In this document: positions 9,880 through 22,200 of the stretch, piece after piece
Layout: each line of letters begins with the position of its first letter
Numbering within the stretch: the stretch's first letter is position 1
DNA from: Spisula solida
Lineage: Eukaryota; Mollusca; Bivalvia; Venerida; Mactridae
DNA: 64,000 bases
Reading direction: 5' to 3'
Assembly: GCA_947247005.1 (NCBI GenBank)
Contig: OX365949.1
Coordinates: forward strand, 3,234,001 to 3,298,000
Made by a program: the position numbers and the translations under genes
The notes under the pieces: generated by a model
Told to the model about the DNA's origin: nothing
What the model saw: the letters and a program-made list of their open reading frames with translations, nothing else
The model's database searches: none

Positions 9880-10068
9880 TCAAGGTCACAGTTCAAGGTC
9901 ACAGTTCAAGATCACAGTTTAAGGTGAAAGGTTTGAGCTTTACATTTTGTGTCGACTGAATAACGTTTTAAAGCTTAAAAAGCCTGTAACTTATAGCAAA
10001 TGTGTAACTTATGATGTCGATGACGAAACTAAGTTCCAGCCAAACTGGCAGACATACGATCAAGGTCA
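9880..10068 (+). promoter_or_regulatory. Cluster of extended nuclear-receptor half-sites (TCAAGGTCA)
   Basis: TCAAGGTCA occurs at 9880-9888, 9893-9901 and 10060-10068, with a variant TCAAGATCA at 9906-9914. This 9-mer is the known monomer site of NR5A (SF-1/FTZ-F1) and ERR receptors. The first three sit 13 bp apart as a small tandem repeat (period CAAGGTCACAGTT), so the cluster may simply reflect tandem duplication. No gene start is recognised nearby. Confidence 0.3.
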
Positions 10069-10178
10069 CAGTACACAGCTCACTATCTATTAATGCGGCG
10101 GGGGTATAAAAACCGTCCTTTAGACTGCCTTGTTTCTTCACTACAATTTGCAGTACATGTAAACTATTTCCGCCTGTA

Positions 10179-12976
10179 CACTGAAAAACCAGAAAAACGC
10201 ACAATTAAGTGCTCTAATTTGTCCACGATATTTTTTGCTAAAATCTTTATTTTCTTTTGCGTTTTCTGAAAGTTTGAATCTTTTAGACAATGAATTCAAC
10301 TAGCAAAAAAATTCCAGAATCTCGAAACATGTTTGTTTCCTATGAAATAAATACTCACTAATTTCCACCTGTGAACTACGTGATGTTCAAATTGACTATT
10401 CGATTTTTAAGTATAAATAAAAACAAAATTCCAATTAACTATTGATAGTTTGTCCAACTGTATTGAACTAAATAATAAAACTTTTTCAAATGTTAAAGTT
10501 TGTCATCAGGATACACTATTTGGTACAATAGATCTTTTAATACTCGACACTTAAACAATTTTTACTATTGTTTTGTGTTTATAAAAAGATATATTTTCAT
10601 TTTTAATAGGTAAACTGAATAGGGAATCCTACATCGATTTAATTGACTTTAAAATACTGACATATTAAGTGCTTACGTCAGTGCAGTCTTGTGGATAGTC
10701 GTGTTAAACGGAGAATCCATACCCTAGTCTAAAGTCACTAGTTGGTAACGTAGCTCACCACATATATTCAGTCTGATCAACAATATGTTTGATAAGGAAA
10801 AACATGTTGCGATTGATTTTTTAATCATCAAAACAGTATTTTAACCAATTGTAAGTTAATTAAATAGCCCAGATAACATAGATTCAACACACTTTTGAAA
10901 TGTCTACTATTTATACGTATGTATCAGCAATGGCAATAAAATCCATCTATTATAAGATTTAAATCTCTACGAGAAACAAATATACTTGTATATATAATAC
11001 AAACTTGTTTGAACATTAACAAACAACAATGCAGAATCATATTACCAAACAATATTAAAAACATAACACTTTTAAGTGTTGATAGTGAAGATTTAACACT
11101 TATTGTCATGGTAACGTAGTTCACATTTGATTTGACACACGTATATATATTGGGCATCTTCACCCTAACAAACCTTTATTTACTAGTTAAATGATTCTGT
11201 TTTACTAAATTGTAAGTGCAAGTCATCGTTAGTTTTGCCACGAACTGCTAGTTACATAACTTTTATATTCGCTTAAACCCCGACTCCTTTTCAGTCTTCG
11301 ATTATGCCTTTCTATATGAGAGCTATATTTCTGTTCGAATGCTTGAACTGTATGGATTTATTTGTGCCATACTGTTATATCCTTTTATTATATTGGTACA
11401 TATGAAAGTATATTACGACCGTCACTTGCAATTGAAATAAACATCTCATTCTACGATGATTTTCACAGAAATCAATATCGTTTTATTGATCACTGATTGA
11501 AATACAGAAATCAACTTAAATAAATCATGTAAACATGAAAGCATGTTTAACATTATTATTAAAACGATAACAAAATTAACAATGATAATGGTTTCAGAGG
11601 AGTATCACGTATATATCTAATATACAGTCACGTATCACACATGTACATTCAACTCTTGTTGACATCAATAGCTCACTCAGTATGTTACGGTATATTGGTA
11701 ACGTAGTTCACGTGAGGCGTACAACGTTTTGTCACTCACGCATTCCTTTACTCCATGTACATCCTTCTTAAAGCATTCATATCATTTATCAGCCTACTCC
11801 CTATCTATGTACGCTTCTGCTAGCAATTTATATTTGATAAACTTCAGAAATAAAGGCATTTATTATAATTTGAACTACGTTACCATTTTGTGAACTACGT
11901 TACCATATCTATATTACTTTTGTGCTGAATGATACATTTGTTTATGTGGAAAATCGGTTGGGAACTACAGAAACACCTTTAACCTTACATAATATTATAA
12001 ACAAATAGTTGCAGCAATACGCAAACTAATTTTGCGATGTATTATATGAACATCGTGTTAAATACTACCTTTAAATACATACAGTGTTGTACGAAAATGC
12101 CAAAGACTCACCATTTCGCTTTACAGTACTCCCACCGTTCAGTACGGGTGCACTGATACAATTTCGACTGAGCAATAAGTCCTATGCATGAACAATATAA
12201 CTTTTTTAGATACGTGCAGTCACGTAGTTCACAGTCACGTATTTCACGAATCCTTGTTATAAGTGGTACAATTTTATGTGAATCGGACATAACCAAGTTT
12301 TAACAACTTCATTATAGATACTACATTGGTAGCATCACATTCACACTAAAGCACGTTCCTGCTTTTACTCTATAGTAGTGGAATACATGGTAACGTAGGT
12401 CACATTTAAGTGCCAATTTTGACAATTCTAACTTTATGCAGTATACTTGAGTTTTAATCTCAGCTTTTGTTAAATAGACGCACATATTGTTATTTTTACA
12501 TGTACTCTATGTTTTCTGGGACTGTTAGTTTTGTCGTAAGTACATGCATGGGCTATATTTTATTTGCTCAAAAACTGTATAGAACTATAGAATTCTGTGA
12601 CATGCCAATATCGCGAAATTTTTGTTTGTTTTAATTCCATAAGATGTCAGCATCATTATAAAATCCAATTTCAACCTTATGTCTATTCAAAACCATTCTA
12701 AAAAGATTAAACAAGAATATGTATCAGTGTAATAAAACAAGACAAAATAGAGCACTGCAGTTTGTGACAGGGTATTTTTGCTATTTTGTGACCATACATA
12801 GTCGAACAAAATATGTCAAACTTGATTGTACCTGAATAATAATGTTACTTATGTGTATATACTGACATTGTCTATGTCAGAAAACATAAGTTTATCAATA
12901 ATTTGCTATTTTTCAATATACCAGTGCGCTGTGACAGCTATTTTAGCGAATTGTGCGTTTTTCTGGTTTTTCAGTG
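10179..12976. mobile_element. 2.8-kb TIR element with CACTG ends and TGTA duplication (CMC/Chapaev-like, non-autonomous)
   Basis: A perfect 28-bp terminal inverted repeat starts CACTGAAAAACCAGAAAA at 10179 and its inverse ends at 12976. The direct 4-bp repeat TGTA flanks both ends (10175-10178, 12977-12980). CAC termini with short target duplications are known for the CMC group (CACTA, Mirage, Chapaev); 4 bp fits Chapaev. No long frame exists inside, so the element is non-autonomous. The interior carries about eight copies of a 15-bp word close to GGTAACGTAGTTCAC in both orientations, which may be transposase-binding repeats. Superfamily is inferred from ends only. Confidence 0.85.
10371..12403. 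repeat. Dispersed 15-bp word GGTAACGTAGTTCAC, both orientations
   Basis: Plus copies: 10744-10758 (one mismatch), 11110-11124, 11697-11711, 12221-12232 (partial) and 12389-12403 (one mismatch). Minus copies: 10371-10380 (partial), 11870-11884 (one mismatch) and 11890-11904. A derivative (CAGTCACGTATTTCAC) follows at 12231. I noticed no full copy elsewhere in the window; all lie within the TIR element at 10179-12976. Confidence 0.8.
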
Positions 12977-12980
12977 TGTA

Positions 12981-13954
12981 GATCTACATGAACTCACAGC
13001 TGCATTTTAATCATTGTTTATAATATAACAATCACGTTATTTACACAAATTACACAGTGTTAAGCTTATAACATGACCACAGCAATGTTTGATCTGTCTT
13101 GGCTTACTGATCGTCTGCACGCACTCACCATAGTGTATAATGACACGTGATCACCGTATTATTTTATCAATACTACAAAGAGAGGAAAGCAAGCATGAGG
13201 AAGGTCGCCTGTTTGAACGGGACGACAAACTGTAAGCTATTTAAACATTTCTCCTCACCTAGTGACCTTAATTTTCAATTCTATACAAATGTAGCATGAA
13301 GTAATAAAATCTGTCCATATATAGTTCATGATTGATACGTCGAATTCACGATAACTTAAAAATATAATCGTATTTGACAGCTAATACATATATACATATA
13401 CAACGCTCTAACTGGCGATATAACATAGTTAATTGATTATTATTAATGCTACATGACTTTTATTACTCAACAATTAAACAAGTGTCAGGAAGGAAATAAA
13501 AGGCGCATATTTTCTGCATAAATATAATATAAGCATAGTATCCGCGTTCCTCGGCGATTGAACGAAAGGTTACGCTGTCGTATGTTTCATTAGGTATGCC
13601 ATTCGATAAAATAATCAACTCAGATGACTACAAAGCGTTTTCATTCACTCATTATTTCCCTCGGTGTTTTTATATGTCGATAAAACACGGCTTTACATTA
13701 TTGTATATTATGGCGCTTTCATTTACTACGGAATTAACGCAACAATGAAACAACATTGTCTCTTTGAAATACAGAAACCTTTGTATTGTGATAGAAGCGT
13801 GTAATTTTCTTTCGGATTGAGCGCTTTATACTATAAATGTATAATGTGACATTTTGAGATAAAGGTGTCGTAACATTTATAGCTACATTAAAAGCATGCT
13901 CCTTAAAATGTCGCTAAAGCATGTGATGCGACTGTCAATACCGCACAACTCATA
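12981..13954. other. Unassigned AT-rich interval
   Basis: No supported gene or repeat seen. Confidence 0.5.
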
Positions 13955-14495
13955 ACAAAACCGGACCAAGGGAAACTGGACTCAAGTGAACTGGGCCCAG
14001 ACAAACCAGACTATTTGGAAACAAGAAAAATTGGAAGCATGAACCTTGCAAAACCGTCTTCTTTGGAAACTGGAACCTTCAGAAATTGACCTTTTGGTGA
14101 ATGGAACCTTCAGAAATCGACCTTTTGTAAACTGGAACCTTTACTTATCGGCCTTTTGGAAACTGGAACCTTAACTTATCGGCCTTTTTGGAAACTGGAA
14201 CCTTAACTTATCGACCTTTTTGTAACGTGAACCTTAACTTATCGGCCTTTTTGAAAACTGGAATCTTTAGAAATCGACCTTTTTGTGAACTAGAACCTTT
14301 AGTAATCGACCTCTTAGGAAAATGGAACCTTTAGAAATCAACCCTTTTGTAAACTGGAACCTTTATAACTCGGCCTCTTTCGAAAGTGAAGCCGTTAGAA
14401 TTTGCCTTCTTTGGCAAATGACCCTATTGGAACCTGGATCATTTAGAAACCGGATCCTTTAATAACTGGCCTCTTTGAAAACCGGGCCATCTGAC
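13955..14495. repeat. Degenerate minisatellite, about 32-35 bp unit
   Basis: The unit approximates TTTTTGGAAACTGGAACC followed by TTAACTTATCGGCC and repeats about 15 times. Copies near 14120-14260 are close to one another while those at both edges are strongly diverged. All reading frames are interrupted. Confidence 0.88.
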
Positions 14496-16690
14496 TAGCA
14501 GGCATTGCCTTTTTAATTCCCTTGGAACAAATTAAGTATTATTTTATTCCTTGCAATGGAACACAATAAATCAACACCGTTGTATTAAATTATCCAATAA
14601 TGTGTATTAAAAAAAAATTATTGGTCCATGTATGTTTACTCAAGATTGTTCTTAAATATATCTAGTAAGTAATGCTTCGATAAACGAACTTGTTCTGTAA
14701 GTTGTAAGGGTTGCCATCAGCCTAGGCACATCTATTGACGAGGCTAATAAACTAAACCTCCTCCTAAAAAAAGAAGCCCTTCAGAGTGAATAAATGAATA
14801 CACAGACCAACTTGAACATACATCTGAAATTAAAAGAAAGAATTAGCGTTAATCTATATGTTTGCGTTATGTGTTTGTTTTCTGTGTGCAGTATAATCTG
14901 ATGTTATGTCGCGGTGCCATATTACCTCAAGTGGTCCTCTGTTGTTATTTACAAAGGGACTATACCGAACCTAGAACTAATTGTGTCATTGTCTAGTAAG
15001 CACTTCGCAAACTGGAAGAAACTTTGTGCAACATATGCACCATGTTTATATGTTTTGTCACTTATTTTAAATGTCTAGGTCACAAGGCTCGTAAGATGTG
15101 CGTACGATTTTTACAAATCGCACGAGTCCACAAATGTTGGCCATCTGTATTTCTCTGGTCACAGCTCGAATGCATCCTATAAGATTTTCTGAGGACAAAA
15201 TCGTACGTTACCGGTACAAACATTGCTGACGATTTGTACGGATTCGCTTGGACCTTGTACTGTTCCCGTAGGTTCGAATGGTTCTCGCAGCTCACTTGTC
15301 ACTCGGCAATCCTACGCAGTCTTTAAAATACATATGGACATACATCCTACAATATCCGCACGATGTATTTAACTCGTAATGAACTCGTACAGTGCGCGTA
15401 GGCTGAATGTGACGCGGTACAGATATGGGTTTTTTAGTTTTTGTTGGAAGCAAATCATCCTATGATTAATTATTAGCATACTTAAGTTTCTTTTGAAAAT
15501 ATGCAAACAAGATGTTTCGAATAATCTAACAAATAGTTTTGTTAACAAAGTCATATTTTCTAAGAAAATCTGATGTCATTATTGTAAATTGTTTTCGAAA
15601 GAATTTGCCTCAAAAAGCATATTCTTGTTGTAACATAATGAACACATTATATATAATGACATTGTGATAATAACTACTAGTAATTAGATTAAGATACTCA
15701 AAATAATATCATTTTGAGGTTATGTGTCTTTGTGTGTTCAAAATAGTGTAATTATGTGGTCATGTATCTTAGAATATAATTTGAATAAACATAGTGATTA
15801 TACTGTATTTTAAAAAGTAAAATGATGTAATGCACGCGCGATGGTTCTGGTATGACCACGTTTTTGTTCTTTATTTATATGCAGACGTTGTGTTATTCGA
15901 ACTGCAACTATCCACATGGTTTCGAAACAAATGAAGTGGTCTGTTTAGCCGAACTTGAATTGCAACAGCAACGACAACACCAAAAACAACAACAAACGCA
16001 TAGATAATGAAGGCACGTGTCTGCGAACACAGATACGTATTATAGTGATGATAATTATGACGCCGTAGAAGAAGTTAACGGAAGCGAGATTCTTTTAAGG
16101 AATAATACAATCGTGATAAGAAAAACACATGGACTTAATGTATGTACATGTACTATGTACACGTGTCTATGTGACGTAGATATCACATGATCTACACGTG
16201 ATCGAAACTTGACTAGGCACGTTTAACAACCCATGGGCCTATTTTAATTGTCAGTTTACTCTTTGAAAGACCCAATTAAATGCATTTAATGTAAATTTTA
16301 TTGTTAATATTATTAAACAACACATGTGAACAATACATTACAGCAGATACTATAGTCATGATGAAATGCTATTATTAAGTTAAAACGAGCTAGATTATTG
16401 CTTGCAACACAAATTGTCTCGTTTTCTCGTTTTGCCAATTGATTTCCTTAATAGAGAAACCAATTATAGCCTATTGATTCAATTCAATGAAATAATTGAT
16501 GGTTGCCATCTCAAAGACCCCTGTACGATAATAGGGACCGGACGCAGACCATGACCTCATCACTTTTGAATTATGAGTATGAATGTACATGTATTCTTAT
16601 ACTAATAATGCACGTAACGTGAATGAACACATTTATGTAGATGAAAAATATGTAGATAGTGAAAACAACCTAAAATATGCATTTTTCGTT
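14496..16690. other. Unassigned interval with a hairpin and a CAA-rich tract
   Basis: No gene supported. GTGCG and GATTT at about 15099-15112 can pair with AAATC and GCAC at about 15115-15124. A CAA-rich tract lies at about 15962-15999. A 26-residue coding-like fragment at 14706-14790 (frame VAISLGTSIDEANKLNLLLK) is too short to name. Confidence 0.45.
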
Positions 16691-16699
16691 TTAGACTAC

Positions 16700-16920
16700 C
16701 TACCATCCAGTTGCTGATTTTTTTCTAGCTTGCCTCGCTCGCCTTAATTGGTTAAAAATGAATATAATCAAATAACGTACCAGTCTGTAGCCATGCTTTT
16801 TGAATAAACAATGATTTTTTCGAGCTCGTTTCGCTCGCATAATTTTTCGTCAAGGGGGGCTGGTATGTAAACATTTACGCCCCCCGCCTAAAACCAAATC
16901 CTGTTGCCGCCACTGGCAAA
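16700..16920. repeat. Probable transposon-end fragment with TTCGCTCGC motifs
   Basis: Contains two related words, CTAGCTTGCCTCGCTCGCC (about 16727) and CGAGCTCGTTTCGCTCGC (about 16820), then a C/G-rich hairpin-prone part (GGGGGGCTGG...CGCCCCCCG, 16854-16888) and TTGCCGCCACTGG. Such TCGCTTCGCTCGC words are common at ends of repeated elements in invertebrate genomes. I could not delimit the element. Confidence 0.4.
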
Positions 16921-18179
16921 TATACAACAATACCAATCATCTGGGATGTGAAATCGGAACTATTCGTCTTTTTCCGGAACTAAATGCCCGAAAACAATTG
17001 GTATGATTCGGCAAACATTGTAGCAGTTTTTGTGTCAATGCATGTCCTACATTCATAAAATTAATGTTCGCAGTGCTTTAGGAAATTCAAGGCAAAAATT
17101 AATATCTTTTGAATGGAACATATGATATCAACACATGAAACACTTTAAATAGTACTAGTATTTTACAGGCCAAATTTTTTAAGGTGTACGGGAATGTTTT
17201 GAAATGTTGCTATTGTGAACAGGGAATGGAAAAATAACCAAAGAGCGAAAAGGGCCCTAGGTCACTTACCTGCCTTATGTGAGCAACCTGTTATTTTCAA
17301 TTCGGTTCGACAGACGGCAATTATTTTGTTATTTTCCCCGTAAACTTCGGTCTATATTAAACAAATTCATAAATGTGTTCTGTCATTACATCACATATAT
17401 GTGTTCCGTCGTCTCACGAGCTTTGTCTAAACAACCGTCGCATTCGATTCGAAACGTTCGCCAAGAACGTACAGTTCAATTATGCAAAAGTTCATTCAGC
17501 CTTTTGACAGCTGGGACTTTTCCATTTTCTCGTTCAATGTGTGTTGGGCACTGTGCCTTGTATGTTTTAACGTTTTCTGAGCTCGGCTGGTTAAGTTGAG
17601 CTGGTGAAGCCTGCCCTGTCCGACTTAATATTATTTCTTTGCTGGATGCTATGTATTTGCATTGATCTCCACTACTTCGGAAGCTCTGCGGAATAACGAT
17701 TGTCCTCCGCTATTTCGATAACGTTATATCTATATAGATATACTTGAATAAAGGGTCTATCATCGGAATTACATGCAGTAAGCATACTAGTACTTAGACA
17801 TGTAAATAAATTCATAACATGCTCTGCATTTTACATCCATTTTCAGACCATAGCAGTATTTATCTACATGGAATAGTCAGCGTACATTTATTGCTTTTCC
17901 CGAAGGTGATTTATTACATCAAAGGTTTATAATAGAGCACGCTATAACATATTTATGGAAAGTTTTATAAAATGGAACTATTCCCCAGTGTGAATGTGTT
18001 TAACATTTTACTCAAACGCTCAGCAATGTTTTATACTACATGCAATAAGATCAAATTAGAAAAAAGCATGAATACTGGAATGTGTAAAAATGTCATTTCG
18101 CCGAGCATTAATTTTCTCAAATTTCATGTTGCCGCAACATAAACATTTTGGTGGATGTCGCTTGTAAGTTGTGTGATAG
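16921..18179. other. Unassigned interval
   Basis: No gene supported. The open frame 17279-17599 lacks an ATG at its start and any domain. ATATCTATATAGATAT at 17726-17741 is a perfect 16-bp palindrome. 17530-17620 shows weak similarity to 57260-57350. Confidence 0.45.
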
Positions 18180-18379
18180 CCGTACGACCACTGTAGGACC
18201 ATGCTACGACCGCCGTAGGACCATGCTACGATCAACCACCGTAGGATTATGCTACGACCGCCGTAGGACCATGCTACGATCGACCACCGTAGGATTATGC
18301 TACGACCGCCGTAGGACCATGCTACGACCGCCATAGGACCATGCTACGACCACCGTAGGACCATGCTACGACCGCCGTA
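18180..18379. repeat. Minisatellite of 22-25 bp units, each a mini-hairpin
   Basis: About eight units of the form CCGTAGGACCATGCTACGAC with short spacers (CGC, CGATCAACCAC). Every unit contains CGTAG and, 7 bases later, its inverse CTACG, so the array is a row of potential 5-bp stem-loops. GGACCATG and GGATTATG variants alternate in the first part. Confidence 0.92.
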
Positions 18380-19025
18380 CGAAAGTTTAGCGCCGCAAAA
18401 TGAACGCAACGACATTACCCAAACTCTCGACATGTCAACTTTTTGTGCGTTTTGCCTGCGATTTACCGTTACACTAATATTCGACTACAATCTTGCGACA
18501 CGTACGGCTAACGTATGCGCAGCTTTGTGTTGTCTTCGATCTGTCTGTATGTCTGTGATTTTGTTTGTGGTCTGACATTTTAAATATATTTTCGGGAGCA
18601 ATAGATCGTGCGACCAAATGATCGTGCGGCTTATGTGTCAAAGGCGTTATTGGCTACTTCTGATAAAGCTATATTGCAGACAAAATGACAGATATACAGA
18701 CATATTAAATACATCGCAAGGCCGATACATGCTCATACAACACTTCCTATTTTATTAAACCGAACACTATCCGAACACTATTCAATATTGAACTTTGGAG
18801 CGTAAGACGTTCTGTGTTAATTAAGTGTATAAATTCATTAATTTGAGTAGGAGGCCTGTGTTGCTTTGAACACTATATCACTTTTAACAGGTGATAATTT
18901 GATCTATCACCATTCTACACCTTTATAGTTTCAGTGTTCTACTAAAGTATACCAGAGCTGGAGGATCACTGATATTATTATGTAACTTTATGGTGCACAA
19001 GTTCAGTGAAATGTTATAAATATAA
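18380..19025. other. Unassigned interval
   Basis: I see nothing supportable here. Confidence 0.5.
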
Positions 19026-19232
19026 CTCAAACGCGATAAATTGCTGTACTAAAACAAACACAAATTGCCTATATTTTTGTTATGGATAAAAATCCATGAC
19101 CGTAACATTTGCCTATGAAAGCCTTCAAACATTTGGCACAACATATAAAGTTTGCATGCTCCTAAATATTCAGAAACGATAAATATAGCGGATTTTGAGT
19201 TTGTTTTTGTATTGCAATTTATCGCGTTGAAG
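19026..19232. mobile_element. MITE family 1, copy 1 (207 bp)
   Basis: Ends CTCAAACGCGATAAATTG and, inverted, CAATTTATCGCGTTGAAG give TIRs of about 38 bp. It is homologous along its whole length to 25390-25597. The copy is flanked by TAA on the left and TTA on the right. A 3-bp TWA target is typical of PIF/Harbinger elements, but here the two triplets differ, so the superfamily remains open. Non-coding. Confidence 0.88.
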
Positions 19233-22200
19233 TTATATATTATCTTCAAGTGAGAAAACACTTAGATATAGAACTGTTTACGTAGTGTAATGGTGACCAC
19301 GCGTTATTACAGAATGCGTCAAATGATACAGACTCTTTACCTGTCGTGTAATAATTAAGCCCTGTATGTGTAATTTCATGGTGCATTTGCCTTCCATGGA
19401 ACAACGCCAAAACGCGTTTTCCATGATAACTTCCTGACGTCATAGCAATGTCAAGTGAATACGCACGGTATTATACGACGCGACTATTAATTTGGATTAA
19501 ATCAAAGTTTACTACGATACAAAATGTGTTTATGGATCTTGAAACTTTTTTAAAAGTGTGGTTTCACCTTAAAACAAATCCGTTCTGTCAAGTATAACAT
19601 TTTTGGGTCGTCATACAAATGGCGTAATTAATTAAAGACCCTCATAAGATGCACAGTTGAATTTCTAATTGATTTAAGTTTCAAATGCATGCCAACGGTG
19701 AACCATGTTACTTCTCTCCGTTCACACATCCATTGTCTTATTACATTCTAGTCCAAAGTTTCACATTTTAATAAAAGGGCTTATGTATATGTCATGCCAA
19801 CTGTTTCATTTTCACAATTGCTACATCAGTAACATGTATATGTTTTTGATTTTCATTGTAATAATGCTTCAGGCTGATTCTAGATTTTGATATTGAATGT
19901 GTTATACATTAGGCTGCTTCTGGATCCATTTCTATCTGATACAACATGCTATGTTCCTTTCATCTACATGAACTACCATTAACACCATATAATTATGAAC
20001 TGTTTACACTACTTTGTTGATATAAAACAATGTGTTGGCATTTAGTCCCTCAGTGGATACGCTATGATACATATCTTTGCCATATTATCCACCAAAGTTC
20101 ATTTCTACAGAGCCACGTAAACAATACGCCACAGAGTGCATATAAAAATGAAAATGGAACCATGCGACGTTCTTTGTTAATTTTGATTACGCACTGGATT
20201 TGTATAAAAAGATAGTCAAGCACTCATGTGAATGTGTTATGCCAAGTTAAAGTTTTTCATTTTCTCCTACTTGTTCACTACATTTATAATTACTACAGCA
20301 TCACTCAATCACTCATTCATTCTATGTACATATATTATAACTCACAGTGGCTCATGCCATGCCATACATCCAAATACAAATGATTATCCACCATACCGAG
20401 TTGTTGTTCGCAAATGATATACCACGCATGGCGTTTGTGGGAACCCCAGATGGACGTTTCTTATACACGTCACATGAGCACAGGGCGCATTGAGATTAAA
20501 TCATTTGTATGACGAATATTGTTGACTGTTTTTACTTCATCCTCTAAAATAGATTATGTTACTATTTTAAGACCAATTAAGTACGATAATGTTATTGTCT
20601 TAGCTACGCTAATCGGTGCAACTGCGCAATCGTACAAATAAATTATTTGCGCTTCTTCAAAACGGAAACTGGAAAAAATACCAATCCGAGCAATCTGATT
20701 GGCGAATATGCAGGACAATCATTTAATACATTAATTTAAAAAAGAAACGCGAAACTAACGCAATTAGTCAGCACACTCAGTATTCAACAACACAGAAAGG
20801 TTTTTGGTTGACAGACAACAGGTTTAGGAAATCAGTTTTTGTCAGTATGCAAACCAACAGCTAAATAACCTGCCAGTCAAACACAGGAAGAACACGTTAT
20901 AATTTGTAATACAATAAAGTTGAGTGATCTTTGTCCTTCTGACATGGTTTCATTTCTGGTGAATGGTTGCTCGTAGCAGGTAAGTGGGCCGGTGTGCGTC
21001 TTCATTTAGCTACAACAACTATTTGTATGGAAAGTAACGTGTATACTATTCGGACAAAACTTTTATGAACCACACGAATTTAACGAACCCGGAAGTAACT
21101 TAAAACACATTCGCTGTAAAGTCGATTGGCTTAAAATGGAAGCACACTTGTTTTACACGGTTGATATCGCTTCCATGTATATGTATTGGACATGTCAATA
21201 AAGTGATGATGACCAATTATGGTAGTGCAAAGTACGTTTGAAAGAAAGCGCAGTGTGAAAGATCTATTCGACTGTTGAATTCATGCGAACACCAGGCATT
21301 ATTCAAAATTCAACCAAACAGGTCACGACGACCCCTTACATGTTCTAATCTACACCACTGACTGTTCATGAACCCCTACAATGATGCACTTAAATGCTAA
21401 ACAAACCATGGTACGTCGTCTTACATTTCATTGTCATTTCACAAAACAAGACTTTTCCGTCGTCAAAATTCAACCATAATTCTTAAAATAGAAGTTGTCA
21501 CACTATATATAACCAAACATCATATCTGACTGTCTCACTCATAAAACAAATGTTTCACGTCCGACAAAACAATTAAAGGCGTTGCACCGCAAGATGCTTC
21601 GAAAACTGATGTGTGCCTTGTACTACAGCGCATATTCACCCAACTATATACAGGCTTCCTGTCATTAAAACAACCAGCAGTAGTAATAACATTCACTCCT
21701 ATATATTATCACATGTCACTAAAGCTAATAATATTATCATATGTATTGTTTATTGTTGCACAAAGTCTTTCTAGCCGCATCGCGCTCTTGGTATACCACG
21801 AAGGACAAGGTATTATTTTCGACCAAACCAATAACCGCATGGTGTGAGGTCATGTTATAATAAACAACGACAATATATTCAAAAACATTATTCGGGTTAG
21901 ACAATTATTTTAAAATAAGCATGAGAGTATAACAAAGTAAACATCAATAATCCTCTCTTGTACATGGATAAACCACAAAAATCCGGGCAAAGTTGTACTT
22001 TTAATAATAAAGGTCGTTGTACATCAATACTTGTAATATGTGATTTGTCTTGTTTGTGTGTTCGTCTTAGCGGATTTTGTGCTCATCGCTCTATGATTTC
22101 TGTTGATTGCTGTTTTCCCTGTTTTTTGTTATTATCTTTTTAACTTTAATACTAAATCTCAAATATATTTAATACCCTCATAGCTGCGTCCAAAACAACC

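Noticed and set aside
15260..15290. GTAGGTTCGAATGGTT, similar to a tRNA B box
   Set aside because: No A box, acceptor stem or anticodon arm at the right distance; 27012 (AGGTTCGAG) fails in the same way.
18148..18336. Open frames across the 18.2-kb mini-hairpin array
   Set aside because: Produced by the tandem repeat on both strands; spacing varies between 22 and 25 bp, so no constant frame.
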